Below, piece by piece: positions 44,401-49,670 of a stretch of 64,000 bases of DNA. Every line of letters starts with the position of its first letter. The first letter of the stretch is position 1. The stretch lies in contig JAHRYN010000006.1 of assembly GCA_020621405.1 (NCBI GenBank), forward strand, positions 156,868 through 220,867, read 5' to 3'. The notes beneath the pieces were generated by a model. That model did not search any database. It worked only from the letters and a program-made list of their open reading frames with translations, and was not told the DNA's origin. Position numbers and translations under genes: made by a program. This DNA comes from Betaproteobacteria bacterium (GTDB taxonomy: Bacteria > Pseudomonadota > Gammaproteobacteria > Burkholderiales > Rhodocyclaceae).

Positions 44401-46984
44401 CGCCGATCAGCGCGTCAGCGTGGTGATCCATGTCGATCACGGCCACCGATGCGGAAATCGCGATCTTCTTCTTTTCATCCGGCGGGTTCGGATCGCCCGG
44501 CAACTGAGTATCCAGCTCGCGCTGATCGACCGCCGCCGAGGTTTCATACGACACCGACTCTTCAGCGGTCGCCAGCACGCTGAGGCTGCCGGGTGTCGTC
44601 ACATGCGTGCCGCCGGCCACCTGCGCCTTGATGTTGTTCTTGTTCTCGACCCAGGCAAACGCCGCCGACAACCCGAGCTTGCTGCTCGATCCGCTGCGTT
44701 CATCGGTACTGGGGACTGCCGAGACGAAATCGGACAGTTTTTCGAACAGGATTTCGTCGACCGGCCGGGCACTGGTGATCGACTCCCGCAGATCGGGCGC
44801 GCCGCCGGTGCCGGCAGCCGCCGACACTTCGGTTTCGGCGTCGGCACTCAATGCGGCCTTGACCGTCACTTGAGCGGCATTGACCTGGCCGCCGAGCGTG
44901 GCGGTCATCGTGGTGTCGGTAATGGCAACCGAAATGCCGGCGGACGCCATGCCGTCCTTGAATGAACCGCCGCTGGCCGCGACCGAATGCGACTTGGCGC
45001 CGGTCGCCTCGACATCGAGCGACGAGGCGCGGGTGATGGTGGCGTCGCTGCCGACCGTCGTTTCCGACACCTGCTTGCCGATGCCCACGGCAAATGCGAA
45101 GTTGGCGTATTTGCTGGCCGACGACAGCGCATTGTTGAAGGTACCGGAGTTGACGGTATCGACCTTGACCGTGAGCGTGCTGTCCGCCTCGGATTTCAGC
45201 GTCATTGCGCCGGTCGAACCGAGCGTTGCACGGCCGATGTTCACCTTTGCCTGTGCATCGGTCTCGCCGTAACCGAAGCCGACCACCGAACTGACCACAC
45301 GCATCGTCGCGTCGGCCTTGGCCACCGACTGCACGTCCAGCGTTCCGCTGGCGTCGATGTTCGTCCCGTTGATCAGGTCGACCGTGGCATGCGCGGTCGA
45401 GAACGTGACGTTGGCACCGACCCGCAGACTGCCGAGAAAGTCGAGCACGGTGTCACCGTACTCGTTGCCGGTCCACACCCACTTGTCGTTGGCTTCCGCC
45501 TTGATCTTGACGTCGCTGCCGCGAATCACCGAATTGCTGATGCTGATCGACGCGATCGAGTCCTCGACCGAACCGAAGACCGGCGTGGACTGGTTGTCGG
45601 TCGCCAGAATGCTGACCTTGCCCGCGCTGAAGCCGCCGTCTGCGTTTGCCAGCACCTGCGTGCCGTTCTTCAGTTCGATCTTCTTGGACGTGAGCCTGAT
45701 TTCGCCGGAATCGCCGGCGGACAAGGCTGCCTGATGATTTGCCCGCGAGTCTCCACCGTTGACCACGCGTGACGACAGGAACACGTTGTCCAGAATGATT
45801 TCGGTGTCGGCCTTCAGTTCGAGCAGCGCGCCATGCGAGTACATGTCGAAGCTCGAACCGGTCCACTGCAGCTTGTCCGGGTCGATCAGGATGTGGCCCG
45901 CTGCACCGCCGGTCCCGGCCGAGGCGCGGAACAGGCCGCCGGAAATCGACACCGTGTCCTTCGCCGAGAATTCGATGAAGCCGCCGTCGCCCGTCCGGCC
46001 CGCGCTCGCGTCCAGCACCGCGCCGCTGCGCAGCACCGCATTGCGCTGCGCCAGCGCGTCGATCCGCCCACCGTCCGAATCCGCTCCGTCGCCCGCCGCC
46101 GTCACCATCGCATTGACGTCGACCATGAGGTCGCGCCCGGCGCGCACATCGATCCCGCCGCCCGCCGTGCCCGCTCCGCCCCGCGCGTCCAGACGACCCG
46201 ACACTGCAATGTCCTCGACCGCTTCGATGAAGATTCGTCCCGACTTCTCCACCAGCCGGCTGCCCACGGCGACGCCTTGCGCATTGACCACGTCGCTGAA
46301 GTCCGGCGCACGGCCCTCGAAGCGCGCTCCGGTCAGCACCTGACCGGCCACGCTCACCGTGCCCGCCGCCAGACTCACCGACTCGGCCGCGTTGATCCGC
46401 CCGTCTATCCGGATCACCCCACTGGCCGACAGCGGCGCGCTGCCGCTCAGCAACTGGCCGACCGCGCCCGCGTCCGGCGTGCCCGAGGCACCGAAGAAGC
46501 CATCGACGAAACCCTGCGTCGGCGTGCTCACCGACAGCGAACCGACATTGACCACGCCGCTGCCGCCAACCACGAAGCCGTGCGGATTGGCGAAATACAC
46601 ATTCCCGCCTATCCGCCCGTCGCGGATCGCGTTCACCGTCCCGTCGATGTCCGTGCGCGTGTCGCGCACGATATTGACCAGATTCAGCGCCCCCGTCGGC
46701 ACGTGCAGGTTCGCTGTCTGCCCGGCATTCACGCTGAAGCTGCGGAACGAGTTGAAACCCGTGGCCCCCGCAACCGTCCCGGTACGGATGTCCGTCACCG
46801 CGCCGGCCGTCGTCACCGTCGTCAGCGTCCTCCCGTCCACCTGGATCGCCTGACCCCACGCCTGCGACGACAGCAGCAGCGGTACGCTCGCAAGACCAGC
46901 AAGCCAGGCCTGCGGGGTACTGCTCAGGGCAGCGGCGATTCTGCGCAGTTTCGGCTGGCTGCTGCGGTTTCTCGATGTTTTCAT
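32426..46984 (-). CDS. Giant filamentous adhesin, two-partner secretion exoprotein (copy 2)
   Basis: This 4,852-residue protein starts at the ATG at 46984, preceded by a GGGAG site. An extended basic signal peptide ends near residue 44. The TPS secretion domain (about 45-330, NPHG at N133) is identical to that of copy 1. Right after GFIEFSAKDTV the two sequences part company and remain related but clearly diverged over the repeat region; a sampled stretch around 43560-43680 agrees with copy 1 in roughly nine of ten bases. The repeats are the same Gly/Ala/Val-rich beta-helix type. Near residues 3,650 there is a cysteine/tryptophan-rich insert (VVGSWWTDCGLVGDC), paralleling that in copy 1. The C-terminus (GDEESEEDAEARRRAEE) is conserved too. 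The stop overlaps the start of tpsB. It is probably the first gene of an adhesin 2-tpsB-adhesin 1 cluster. Confidence 0.9.
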   Translation of the reverse strand: MKTSRNRSSQPKLRRIAAALSSTPQAWLAGLASVPLLLSSQAWGQAIQVDGRTLTTVTTAGAVTDIRTGTVAGATGFNSFRSFSVNAGQTANLHVPTGALNLVNIVRDTRTDIDGTVNAIRDGRIGGNVYFANPHGFVVGGSGVVNVGSLSVSTPTQGFVDGFFGASGTPDAGAVGQLLSGSAPLSASGVIRIDGRINAAESVSLAAGTVSVAGQVLTGARFEGRAPDFSDVVNAQGVAVGSRLVEKSGRIFIEAVEDIAVSGRLDARGGAGTAGGGIDVRAGRDLMVDVNAMVTAAGDGADSDGGRIDALAQRNAVLRSGAVLDASAGRTGDGGFIEFSAKDTVSISGGLFRASAGTGGAAGHILIDPDKLQWTGSSFDMYSHGALLELKADTEIILDNVFLSSRVVNGGDSRANHQAALSAGDSGEIRLTSKKIELKNGTQVLANADGGFSAGKVSILATDNQSTPVFGSVEDSIASISISNSVIRGSDVKIKAEANDKWVWTGNEYGDTVLDFLGSLRVGANVTFSTAHATVDLINGTNIDASGTLDVQSVAKADATMRVVSSVVGFGYGETDAQAKVNIGRATLGSTGAMTLKSEADSTLTVKVDTVNSGTFNNALSSASKYANFAFAVGIGKQVSETTVGSDATITRASSLDVEATGAKSHSVAASGGSFKDGMASAGISVAITDTTMTATLGGQVNAAQVTVKAALSADAETEVSAAAGTGGAPDLRESITSARPVDEILFEKLSDFVSAVPSTDERSGSSSKLGLSAAFAWVENKNNIKAQVAGGTHVTTPGSLSVLATAEESVSYETSAAVDQRELDTQLPGDPNPPDEKKKIAISASVAVIDMDHHADALIGDGAVISTDGAVTVSANTVITPFWQQWVTAYEALSTMNWKDANAYLNLGSKLKDIISDPANATSWVQTAVESEKLSFAGAVDFFSLDSKATARVGSASINASVASPTSAQDLTVSAKASHGLLNLVGVPEFDPSTITSGNTDSGSAGFGGSYHQLNLTGGADATVARGATVHADDVVVLANTNFDQVTVTEAAGKAGKVSINGAFSLINSDISTIAQIASGSTLDVNNAVVQALDDSLVINIAGGVARSGSVGIGFSIAINDLDRDTRALIGNRSTESVTGGSLTAHGNVWLEAQSGSTQGAFTIAGSGPSGDQKTDGKTGGDGKSTNSADKGKQGSSGVGISASVSINLIDDTTVAGISGLTSVSTLGASASTVAIDTDADGTSDSSVSLTQGLSAKARNDALALAGAGSLTVGSGKSAGLAGAFTWNQLEKITRATIAGTKVTVGGSGGVLLDARNTGPMWSVSAGAASGQKVGVAGSVAYSNIDNVTEAAIDTAAVDAGGTVSLVAKDDSDIRSVAGAASYGGKAGIGAGVAISTVDSDTLAEFRGSGQTVHGGAGVSASATSDNDIVSVAAAIGASQGVTATGSVTVNIITNQTRAASSGVVLTSSDAINLDADDVSSILSIAGSVALSTSSAGVGIAGAYNEIGNETVATIDGGSANGKSVRIEATEDADIQAIAAAGSGSAKVGVSGSLGINTITSQTTASSHTAALGASGNVTIRATDTSEILSITGAASGAGTAAVGAAGSYNNIGGGVKAELTGGSVNAANLIVDAERSGTLDVWAIAGSGAGTAGFAGSIAVNTAGGDTTARIAGGASVQASGNALITAQADDLIKSRAGSVAFGGTFGGAGGIAFNDITSTTHAQVTGTGTTVTALGNGLAAQIDNGALTPYDTSKLPSQQPLSGRQLKDNIRGVAVVASSTALVENFALSAAGGGNAAVAATVGIAMLGGSTTAEVTDHATLNASLGGGEQEARVAAYHHDQIGSGTGGAAVGGDAGIGGAADTAVVTHTTTARAEDATIKAKKAVTIDAGASSRFEQAIVAVGGGTYAGLAGTIGVLLVDGTTQALVKNSDLESKGGIKVEATESSTVNINAGALAVSGVAGVGITAAVTVIEQNTLASVTGNSRLDADGATYINADSSFSQGVYAATAAAAGGAGIAGTINVVVAKGTTDAEVGTGVEINSDTAFGGTDAQDVTLRANDSMSVDNKVGGLGVGLGGVGVGAAVDVVLIRSGASATVAKDASITADGDISITADSTRSVASTTVAAAGGMTAGIAGAVSVISVGTRPDGDARDNTTGSVDKASQLASRSATGNQIDSDTDSANASAARADAARRRINVSGDMSATPANTSAAARVASGATLDAKGDVQVAAHNQTDTDANAVGAAVSGGVSLGGGIAISIVGDRTVASLAGGTTAGGDVRVTATDDQPSESKLRTYAGGAGVAGLAASFAWHQKSSSAKASLGGVVNAGSGDVVVNAKVDHNLNAEGGAAAVGVVGIGAAIAYVDETSRAEAELLDDTEITAQSLDVHGQSRTTSGASVIAAAGGIVSGAGADSNVSDTSGAHATVGNKVKLTAKGGLAQIRAESDPLAEADSTGIAVSAGLSIGVSLADATVNTNTSVVVGDQFDVTAGSLSLKAQTLSRSGKKTASADSLAAGGGALVGAAASESSADVLSKTLVQMGTGHTITLGGAFDVLSKSTVSAYSNVSGISVGIVAAGGNSADTVVNSRTEALIGAGTITAGSFIARAEGHDELDAASKSGAGGLGVLLAASVTNDADSVTITRIGGTIRSATVDIDAKHTTDFQGTADSTSASVAGYSGAWVTNTVDNTTTAELANGARFEKAQTFDMNAETVVTKGSAGADWTVQAASGGILSGASGASYSTIHNDTHVVIGSNAFIDTSVAGLNSGAIRIGAKNDVDVYDAVLLDTGGAIAIAHTESYIRADRNDADVTVGAGTLLRSDGDIVLDAHTEAVVDTEAQSKTYGLAGAPSGETLSRILTGNKINLNGARLQSDENIRLFAGYNNNLDADAETRLWNKTVIPINSTPEAHGEIRQDNRITIAAYDGDITGLTDIRDQQIARAAVASVKDIDLKAGEGTHVTRGYGSGTDLYREALEALGKIFDDDISLDIKGGSTHDDSRSGVEVNGTVFAGTHHHQYLEFNADGSVKRQSENMSFTRRNNVALDREIQDRIDYLQARYDEYKDDNPDVANGFLNDIQILQARKSQMGVGAKVNFVDVNPAAAYTGNISITGKWLKGSASAELLAPGDSIIEVINPANQFVRVKAGVAALDCGAALCIPGEAGGLITLNGVRVSSTAEINARNQYGQVASFASGNLLDRTNSPDPIILLKNTFEDPVNLNTIKPEIHVDGDLSNSRGIVRIQSTGSVLVASNVVAQTVDIATKGDFIKTFTLGFTHQAGDPSLDRAIAGYYNQAGNFVNGLQQFYEAQAKSDHPVAGSAYSKNPWSTETQSYSVASAGLTANGATIAGNNVFISGEKLNINGLIQSGLADYSISIGSATLASAKSAGGDWIALDMTSSGKTVPEIFRPKVRWDSVNNRLELGSIQVEGGYMQFYGDIFSTGNGQLNVLDGYGRIDINNTSGADFALNRLDTGSGVAGRIKIIDTSTKFNGKPQETVISRVNGQVTYTYTNEGNDVLRPDVTVTTDPEGRSAVYNPREQRRFKWINAETYDIHKWETYDRKVPLDLDFLDALAKDPGSRSGGDTTSSRADRISGDWLAQDSRTADYILDFTKTRTGVTTQGVDKPNVVGSWWTDCGLVGDCYAKIYRSQKDWWWTEKNYFVHSLNASKGININFIGHDTGALTVTNKGALALQATVRNLTGNTSLTGKSITGGDQAQLLAGNLTLTATDGSIGGPGLNGSSYLKIDQTVGGVLNASAVKGGVALWETKGDMRIGTVTASNSGLVDLKADADLVNTNGSTTDITAGYVRLVSENGRIGSTADPLVIDVKAADGWVEGKAAGDIGLTENDGDLRLRSVASLAGDVRLESLNGSIVDVNSAQQVDVETKTQLLAAAQRARLTATSGATKSMDDTLDAYNKQKKQDYLQYWQMRGLKETFDSSGKSLGFTASAYDPDFKFVLDTKTANVLRTSNNWGDAEIATYQDQRTAFYHQAAAEFGTGNAGTFNRTYSYNVATQDATRANALREGGTWTAGEITNRVAAGLFKDTSDTEVLIEEANVAGRNIQLIAARGIGKDSAALTIGTNPGAWSESDQLALIAAERADVRVDISAKTITILRKDDVDFTLVNNGAITARATDSIYLGSEEDVRVASIVTPADVRLKTAGALRSAAAAGVEAVKSRNVTLEAGHGDLGEDALDVLVRVADNAAVTARAGGNLYLANVGGDLRIEQIYSPGLARIRSAGALVELTPDLQRDIQARYLKLSAATTIGSGGSELDYLDIGSSPDGSVELEAPQGIYVRGMDSRINVTHASASAGDVMFKTDGELHLGQVTAGGRLGIDAAGDLVQDANRVEAGGDIDITAARYLMADGATLLSHDGHIDIDSKGDVVVGRIEAQHNATAQALRIRSGGSIYDGGDAGVYDLVAATAGAGVVLEAAGGIGSATWNNGQPQATPDALETDIAKIDAMATAGGVSINDKDDLEIGSITALQDVSVQAGGSVKGQGVRSSQGNVDVQAGRDVTLQTVMADEGSVAVEAGQGIAIDAVTAGQDVAMKAVGGDISGDSVYAARGNLDLRAGHSVTVREATAVAGNATIIAEQDILMDAVTAGQGVTLEAINGRVSVKRISGDTLSISGKGDLDLGTLSAKSKMFFNTESITARVLHTGTAGPLLMRAVGSHGAPARWVDLTIDSPVGVSFDHLDALDARIVTERGWLEILDGRIENRAHFINPVTHVYMDNVTTVTQPADVQLNAPGKQFANLVLDQWRLTTDLTVLTRDPLHEVVNPSRPDSSGREESRELIVTRISTPDKQTAAAQVPQMPSFAVNVPLDIPAVNSGDEESEEDAEARRRAEEGVTQ
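45990..46904. repeat. 915-bp direct repeat, copy in adhesin 2
   Basis: This is the partner of 29299-30213, with no mismatch seen. It encodes the end of the signal peptide and the TPS secretion domain of adhesin 2. Same orientation and 16.7 kb spacing mean that homologous recombination between the copies could delete tpsB together with most of one adhesin gene or create a hybrid adhesin. Confidence 0.9.
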
Positions 46985-47030
46985 GGAGGCACTCCCGGGG
47001 GGATATCAGTCTCTGCGGACGGTTATCGAT

Positions 47031-47047
47031 GTAAGAATTCTTCCTAC
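47031..47047 (-). promoter_or_regulatory. Conserved inverted repeat upstream of adhesin 2
   Basis: The plus-strand sequence GTAAGAATTCTTCCTAC has 7-bp arms and a 3-bp centre, 47 bp before the adhesin ATG. It differs from the element upstream of adhesin 1 at two positions only, one in each arm, and the similarity extends a few bases on the far side (TACNTGAT). The remaining sequence to the response-regulator stop (47048-47297) shows no gene and no convincing terminator. Confidence 0.6.
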
Positions 47048-47297
47048 ATGATTGTAAGCAGATGTAGCAGGCATGCGACAGGATCATTCACGCCGGTTCG
47101 CGGACAAAACCCACGACTCCGGAACGATGGGCCCTCAGCACTCCGGCTGTTGCGACAAGCCTGCAGCCGGCCGGTATGGCAGGTGGCAGACGCATCAGCC
47201 GAAAATCAGTCCTGCATTGGACCGCGCTGCAGCATTACGGGTAAATACGCACTAGCGCGTAGGACATGCGGGAACCCGGCGCGAAGTGCGCACAAGC

Positions 47298-47936
47298 TCA
47301 CACCTCTGACAGACGCTGCCTCACCGCCCAGGCCACCAGCTCGGCTGCATTGCGCAGCCCGAGCTTGCGGGCGATGTTTTCGCGGTGCTTGCGCACCGTA
47401 TGTTCGGAAATGCCCAGCTCCCGGCCGATCAGCTTGCTCGACAGACCGCGTCCGACGCGGGTGGCGATCTCGAATTCACGCGCAGTCAGGCTTTCGCGCG
47501 TTGCACTGCGGTCACCGACATCGCCGAACAGGGTCGCCAGTTCGGGGCTGACGTAATAGCCACCTTCGCCGACGGTCAGGATCGCCGCCACCAGCGCATC
47601 GGCGTCATCGGTCTTCAGCACGTAGCCGTGCGCGCCGAAAGCCAGTGCCGATTCGACCGCAGCAGCATCCTGACGCGCGGTCACCACCAGCACGCGGGTG
47701 GGCAGCTCGGCGGCGGCGATCGCCTGCATCACTTCCAGCCCGTCCAGCCTGGGCAGTCCGAGGTCGAGCAAGAGCACGTCGGGCGACAGTTCGCGCGACA
47801 GCCGCAGCGCGCCCTCGCCGTCGCCGGTCTCGCCCAGCCAGCGCAGGCGCGGCACGCGCGACAGCATGAGGCGCAGCCCCTGGCGCACCAGCGCGTGGTC
47901 TTCGGCAACGACGATGCTAATCTCGCGGGCTTCCAT
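47298..47936 (-). CDS. NarL/FixJ-type two-component response regulator
   Basis: The 212-residue protein has a receiver domain (acidic pair E12/D13, phospho-acceptor D58 in LLLDLGLP, switch lysine K108 in YVLKTDD). A LuxR-type helix-turn-helix follows at about residues 148-205 (LTAREFEIATRVGRGLSSKLIGRELGIS and EHTVRKHRENIARKLGL). The ATG at 47936 follows a frame that is open upstream, but only here does the receiver fold begin. It lies upstream of and co-oriented with the adhesin cluster, and divergent from the histidine kinase, which is presumably its partner. BvgA, NarL and FimZ are of the same class; control of the two adhesin promoters is the obvious inference. Confidence 0.92.
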   Translation of the reverse strand: MEAREISIVVAEDHALVRQGLRLMLSRVPRLRWLGETGDGEGALRLSRELSPDVLLLDLGLPRLDGLEVMQAIAAAELPTRVLVVTARQDAAAVESALAFGAHGYVLKTDDADALVAAILTVGEGGYYVSPELATLFGDVGDRSATRESLTAREFEIATRVGRGLSSKLIGRELGISEHTVRKHRENIARKLGLRNAAELVAWAVRQRLSEV

Positions 47937-47951
47937 GCGCCGGAAAATACC

Positions 47952-49337
47952 ATGGTAATGACGTCGATTCCGCTCGAAGCACGCGCGGTCCAGTCCGAAG
48001 CCGACGCCGACCGGGATGCGGTGCGGCGCGATCTGCTCGGCGTGCTGTTCGGGCATACGCCGACCGTCGTCGCCGGCAACATCGCAGTGTCGACCACGGC
48101 AGCCAGCGTGCTGGTCAGTGCAGGCGGACATCCGGCAGTCTGGTTCTGGCTGACCGCCATATTCGTACTGGTCGCATTGCGTGCCGGAGCGGTCTATTGG
48201 GCACGCCCACGGCTGGCTGAGCTGGCCGGCAAGGATCTCGACCGCATGGAATGGCTGCAGATCGTCATGGCCGGCCTGACCGGACTGGCCTGGGGTCTGT
48301 TGCCCTGGCTGGGCTACGAAGGACGCGATCCGTTCATGGATTTCTTCAGTGTCGCCATGTTGTCCGGCATGGCCGGCGGCGCCATGACGTCGACCACGGC
48401 ATTGCCGCGCGCACTCAATCTCTATCTGCTGTGCGCGCTCGGCCCCTTCATCGTCAAGTCGGCACTGATCGGCGGCATCATCAACATCGCCGGCGGCGTC
48501 ACCATCTTCTTCTACATGGGCGTGCTGATCTCCTTCAGTCGCAGCGCCCACGCCAGCATGCGCGACGCGCTGCTGCTGACCCGCCAGAATGCGCGTCTGG
48601 CCGATACGCTGCGGCGCGAACGCGACGCAGTCCAGGCCGCGATGCGCGCCAAGGACCTGTTCCTTGCCGGCGTCACCCACGACCTGCGCCAGCCGGTACA
48701 CGCGGTCGGCCTGCACATGCGCTATCTGCGTTCCCTCGAACCGCAGGAACTGGATCAGGGCACGGTGCATGAAGCCTGTGCCGGCGTCGATGCCGCCGTG
48801 CATGCGATGAGCAGTCAGCTGTCGCGCCTGATCGAGCTGTCGCGTCTGGAAGCCGGCGAGGCACGGGTGGCGCGCCGGGCGCTGCCGCTGACCGACATCC
48901 TGGCCAGTTGCGCCGCTCAGTTCGGACCACTGGCCCGCGAAAAGGGCCTGCAGCTGGACCTGCGACCGACAACCGCCCTGGTCGACAGCGACGCGAGGAT
49001 GCTGCAGTCCATCCTCGACAATCTGGTGTCGAATGCCGTGCGCTATACCGATGCCGGCCGCGTGCTGATCGCCGTACGCCGGCGCCGGCACGCAATCGAG
49101 CTGCAGGTCTGGGATACCGGGCCGGGCATACCGGACGAACTGATTCCCCAGATATTCATCGCCTACCGCCGCTTCGACGACCGTCAGTCCCGTCACGGCG
49201 AGGGCCAGGGTCTGGGCCTCGCACTGGCCAGCAAGCAGGCGGAACTGCTCGGCCACACCATCCGGACATGTTCGCGCGTCGGTCACGGCAGCCTGTTCGC
49301 CCTGCATCTGCCGCGCATCGAACCGGACCGGGGTTGA
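47952..49337 (+). CDS. Membrane-bound sensor histidine kinase
   Basis: The product is 461 residues from the ATG at 47952; an ATG two codons on is an alternative. Residues about 38-195 carry about six hydrophobic helices with very short loops and no periplasmic sensor domain, so the signal is probably sensed in the membrane. The kinase core shows the H-box VTHDLRQP with H243, the N-box DNLVSNAVRYT with N357, the G1 box DTGPGIP at D388 and the G2 box GEGQGLGLAL near 418. It is divergent from the response regulator, the start codons being only 15 bp apart. It most likely phosphorylates that regulator. Confidence 0.9.
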   Translation: MVMTSIPLEARAVQSEADADRDAVRRDLLGVLFGHTPTVVAGNIAVSTTAASVLVSAGGHPAVWFWLTAIFVLVALRAGAVYWARPRLAELAGKDLDRMEWLQIVMAGLTGLAWGLLPWLGYEGRDPFMDFFSVAMLSGMAGGAMTSTTALPRALNLYLLCALGPFIVKSALIGGIINIAGGVTIFFYMGVLISFSRSAHASMRDALLLTRQNARLADTLRRERDAVQAAMRAKDLFLAGVTHDLRQPVHAVGLHMRYLRSLEPQELDQGTVHEACAGVDAAVHAMSSQLSRLIELSRLEAGEARVARRALPLTDILASCAAQFGPLAREKGLQLDLRPTTALVDSDARMLQSILDNLVSNAVRYTDAGRVLIAVRRRRHAIELQVWDTGPGIPDELIPQIFIAYRRFDDRQSRHGEGQGLGLALASKQAELLGHTIRTCSRVGHGSLFALHLPRIEPDRG

Positions 49338-49670
49338 TCCGGTCGAATGGCGAACGGGGCAAAACACATTTCATTGATCTGCGTCATGCGCCGGCTGCCC
49401 CGCGCCGCGTGTCGATGCCGATGGCGGATCCGGACAACGCGCGAAAACCTCTGCTGCGAAGGCTCCCACGCATTTTGATCGGGCTGCGAATTCCACGGCC
49501 GGCATGGCTTCCAGTGCCATGGTGCACCGCAATCGCCCGGCCCGCCGTACGCATCGCACGCAGCGCCAGCAGGCACGCGGGCGACCGCCCGGACAGCACT
49601 CTGTCAAGGCTGTTGCGCACTTGTGGCAAAGCGTAAAGTTCCGCCGATTCACGTCAGGAGACACCCCGCC
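49338..49670. other. Leader region of the ribonucleotide reductase gene
   Basis: 333 bp with no gene. Because the downstream enzyme needs B12, I looked for a cobalamin riboswitch (the B12-box GCCACTG-like core) and did not find one. No NrdR-box pair is apparent either. Confidence 0.35.

Noticed and set aside
15393..46984. CRISPR or tandem DNA repeat arrays suggested by the repetitive look of the adhesin genes
   Set aside because: The repetition is at protein level (degenerate beta-helix units), with no regularly spaced identical DNA repeats.
49338..49670. Cobalamin riboswitch before nrdJ
   Set aside because: The conserved B12-box core and the expected stem order were not found by eye; a covariance search would be decisive.
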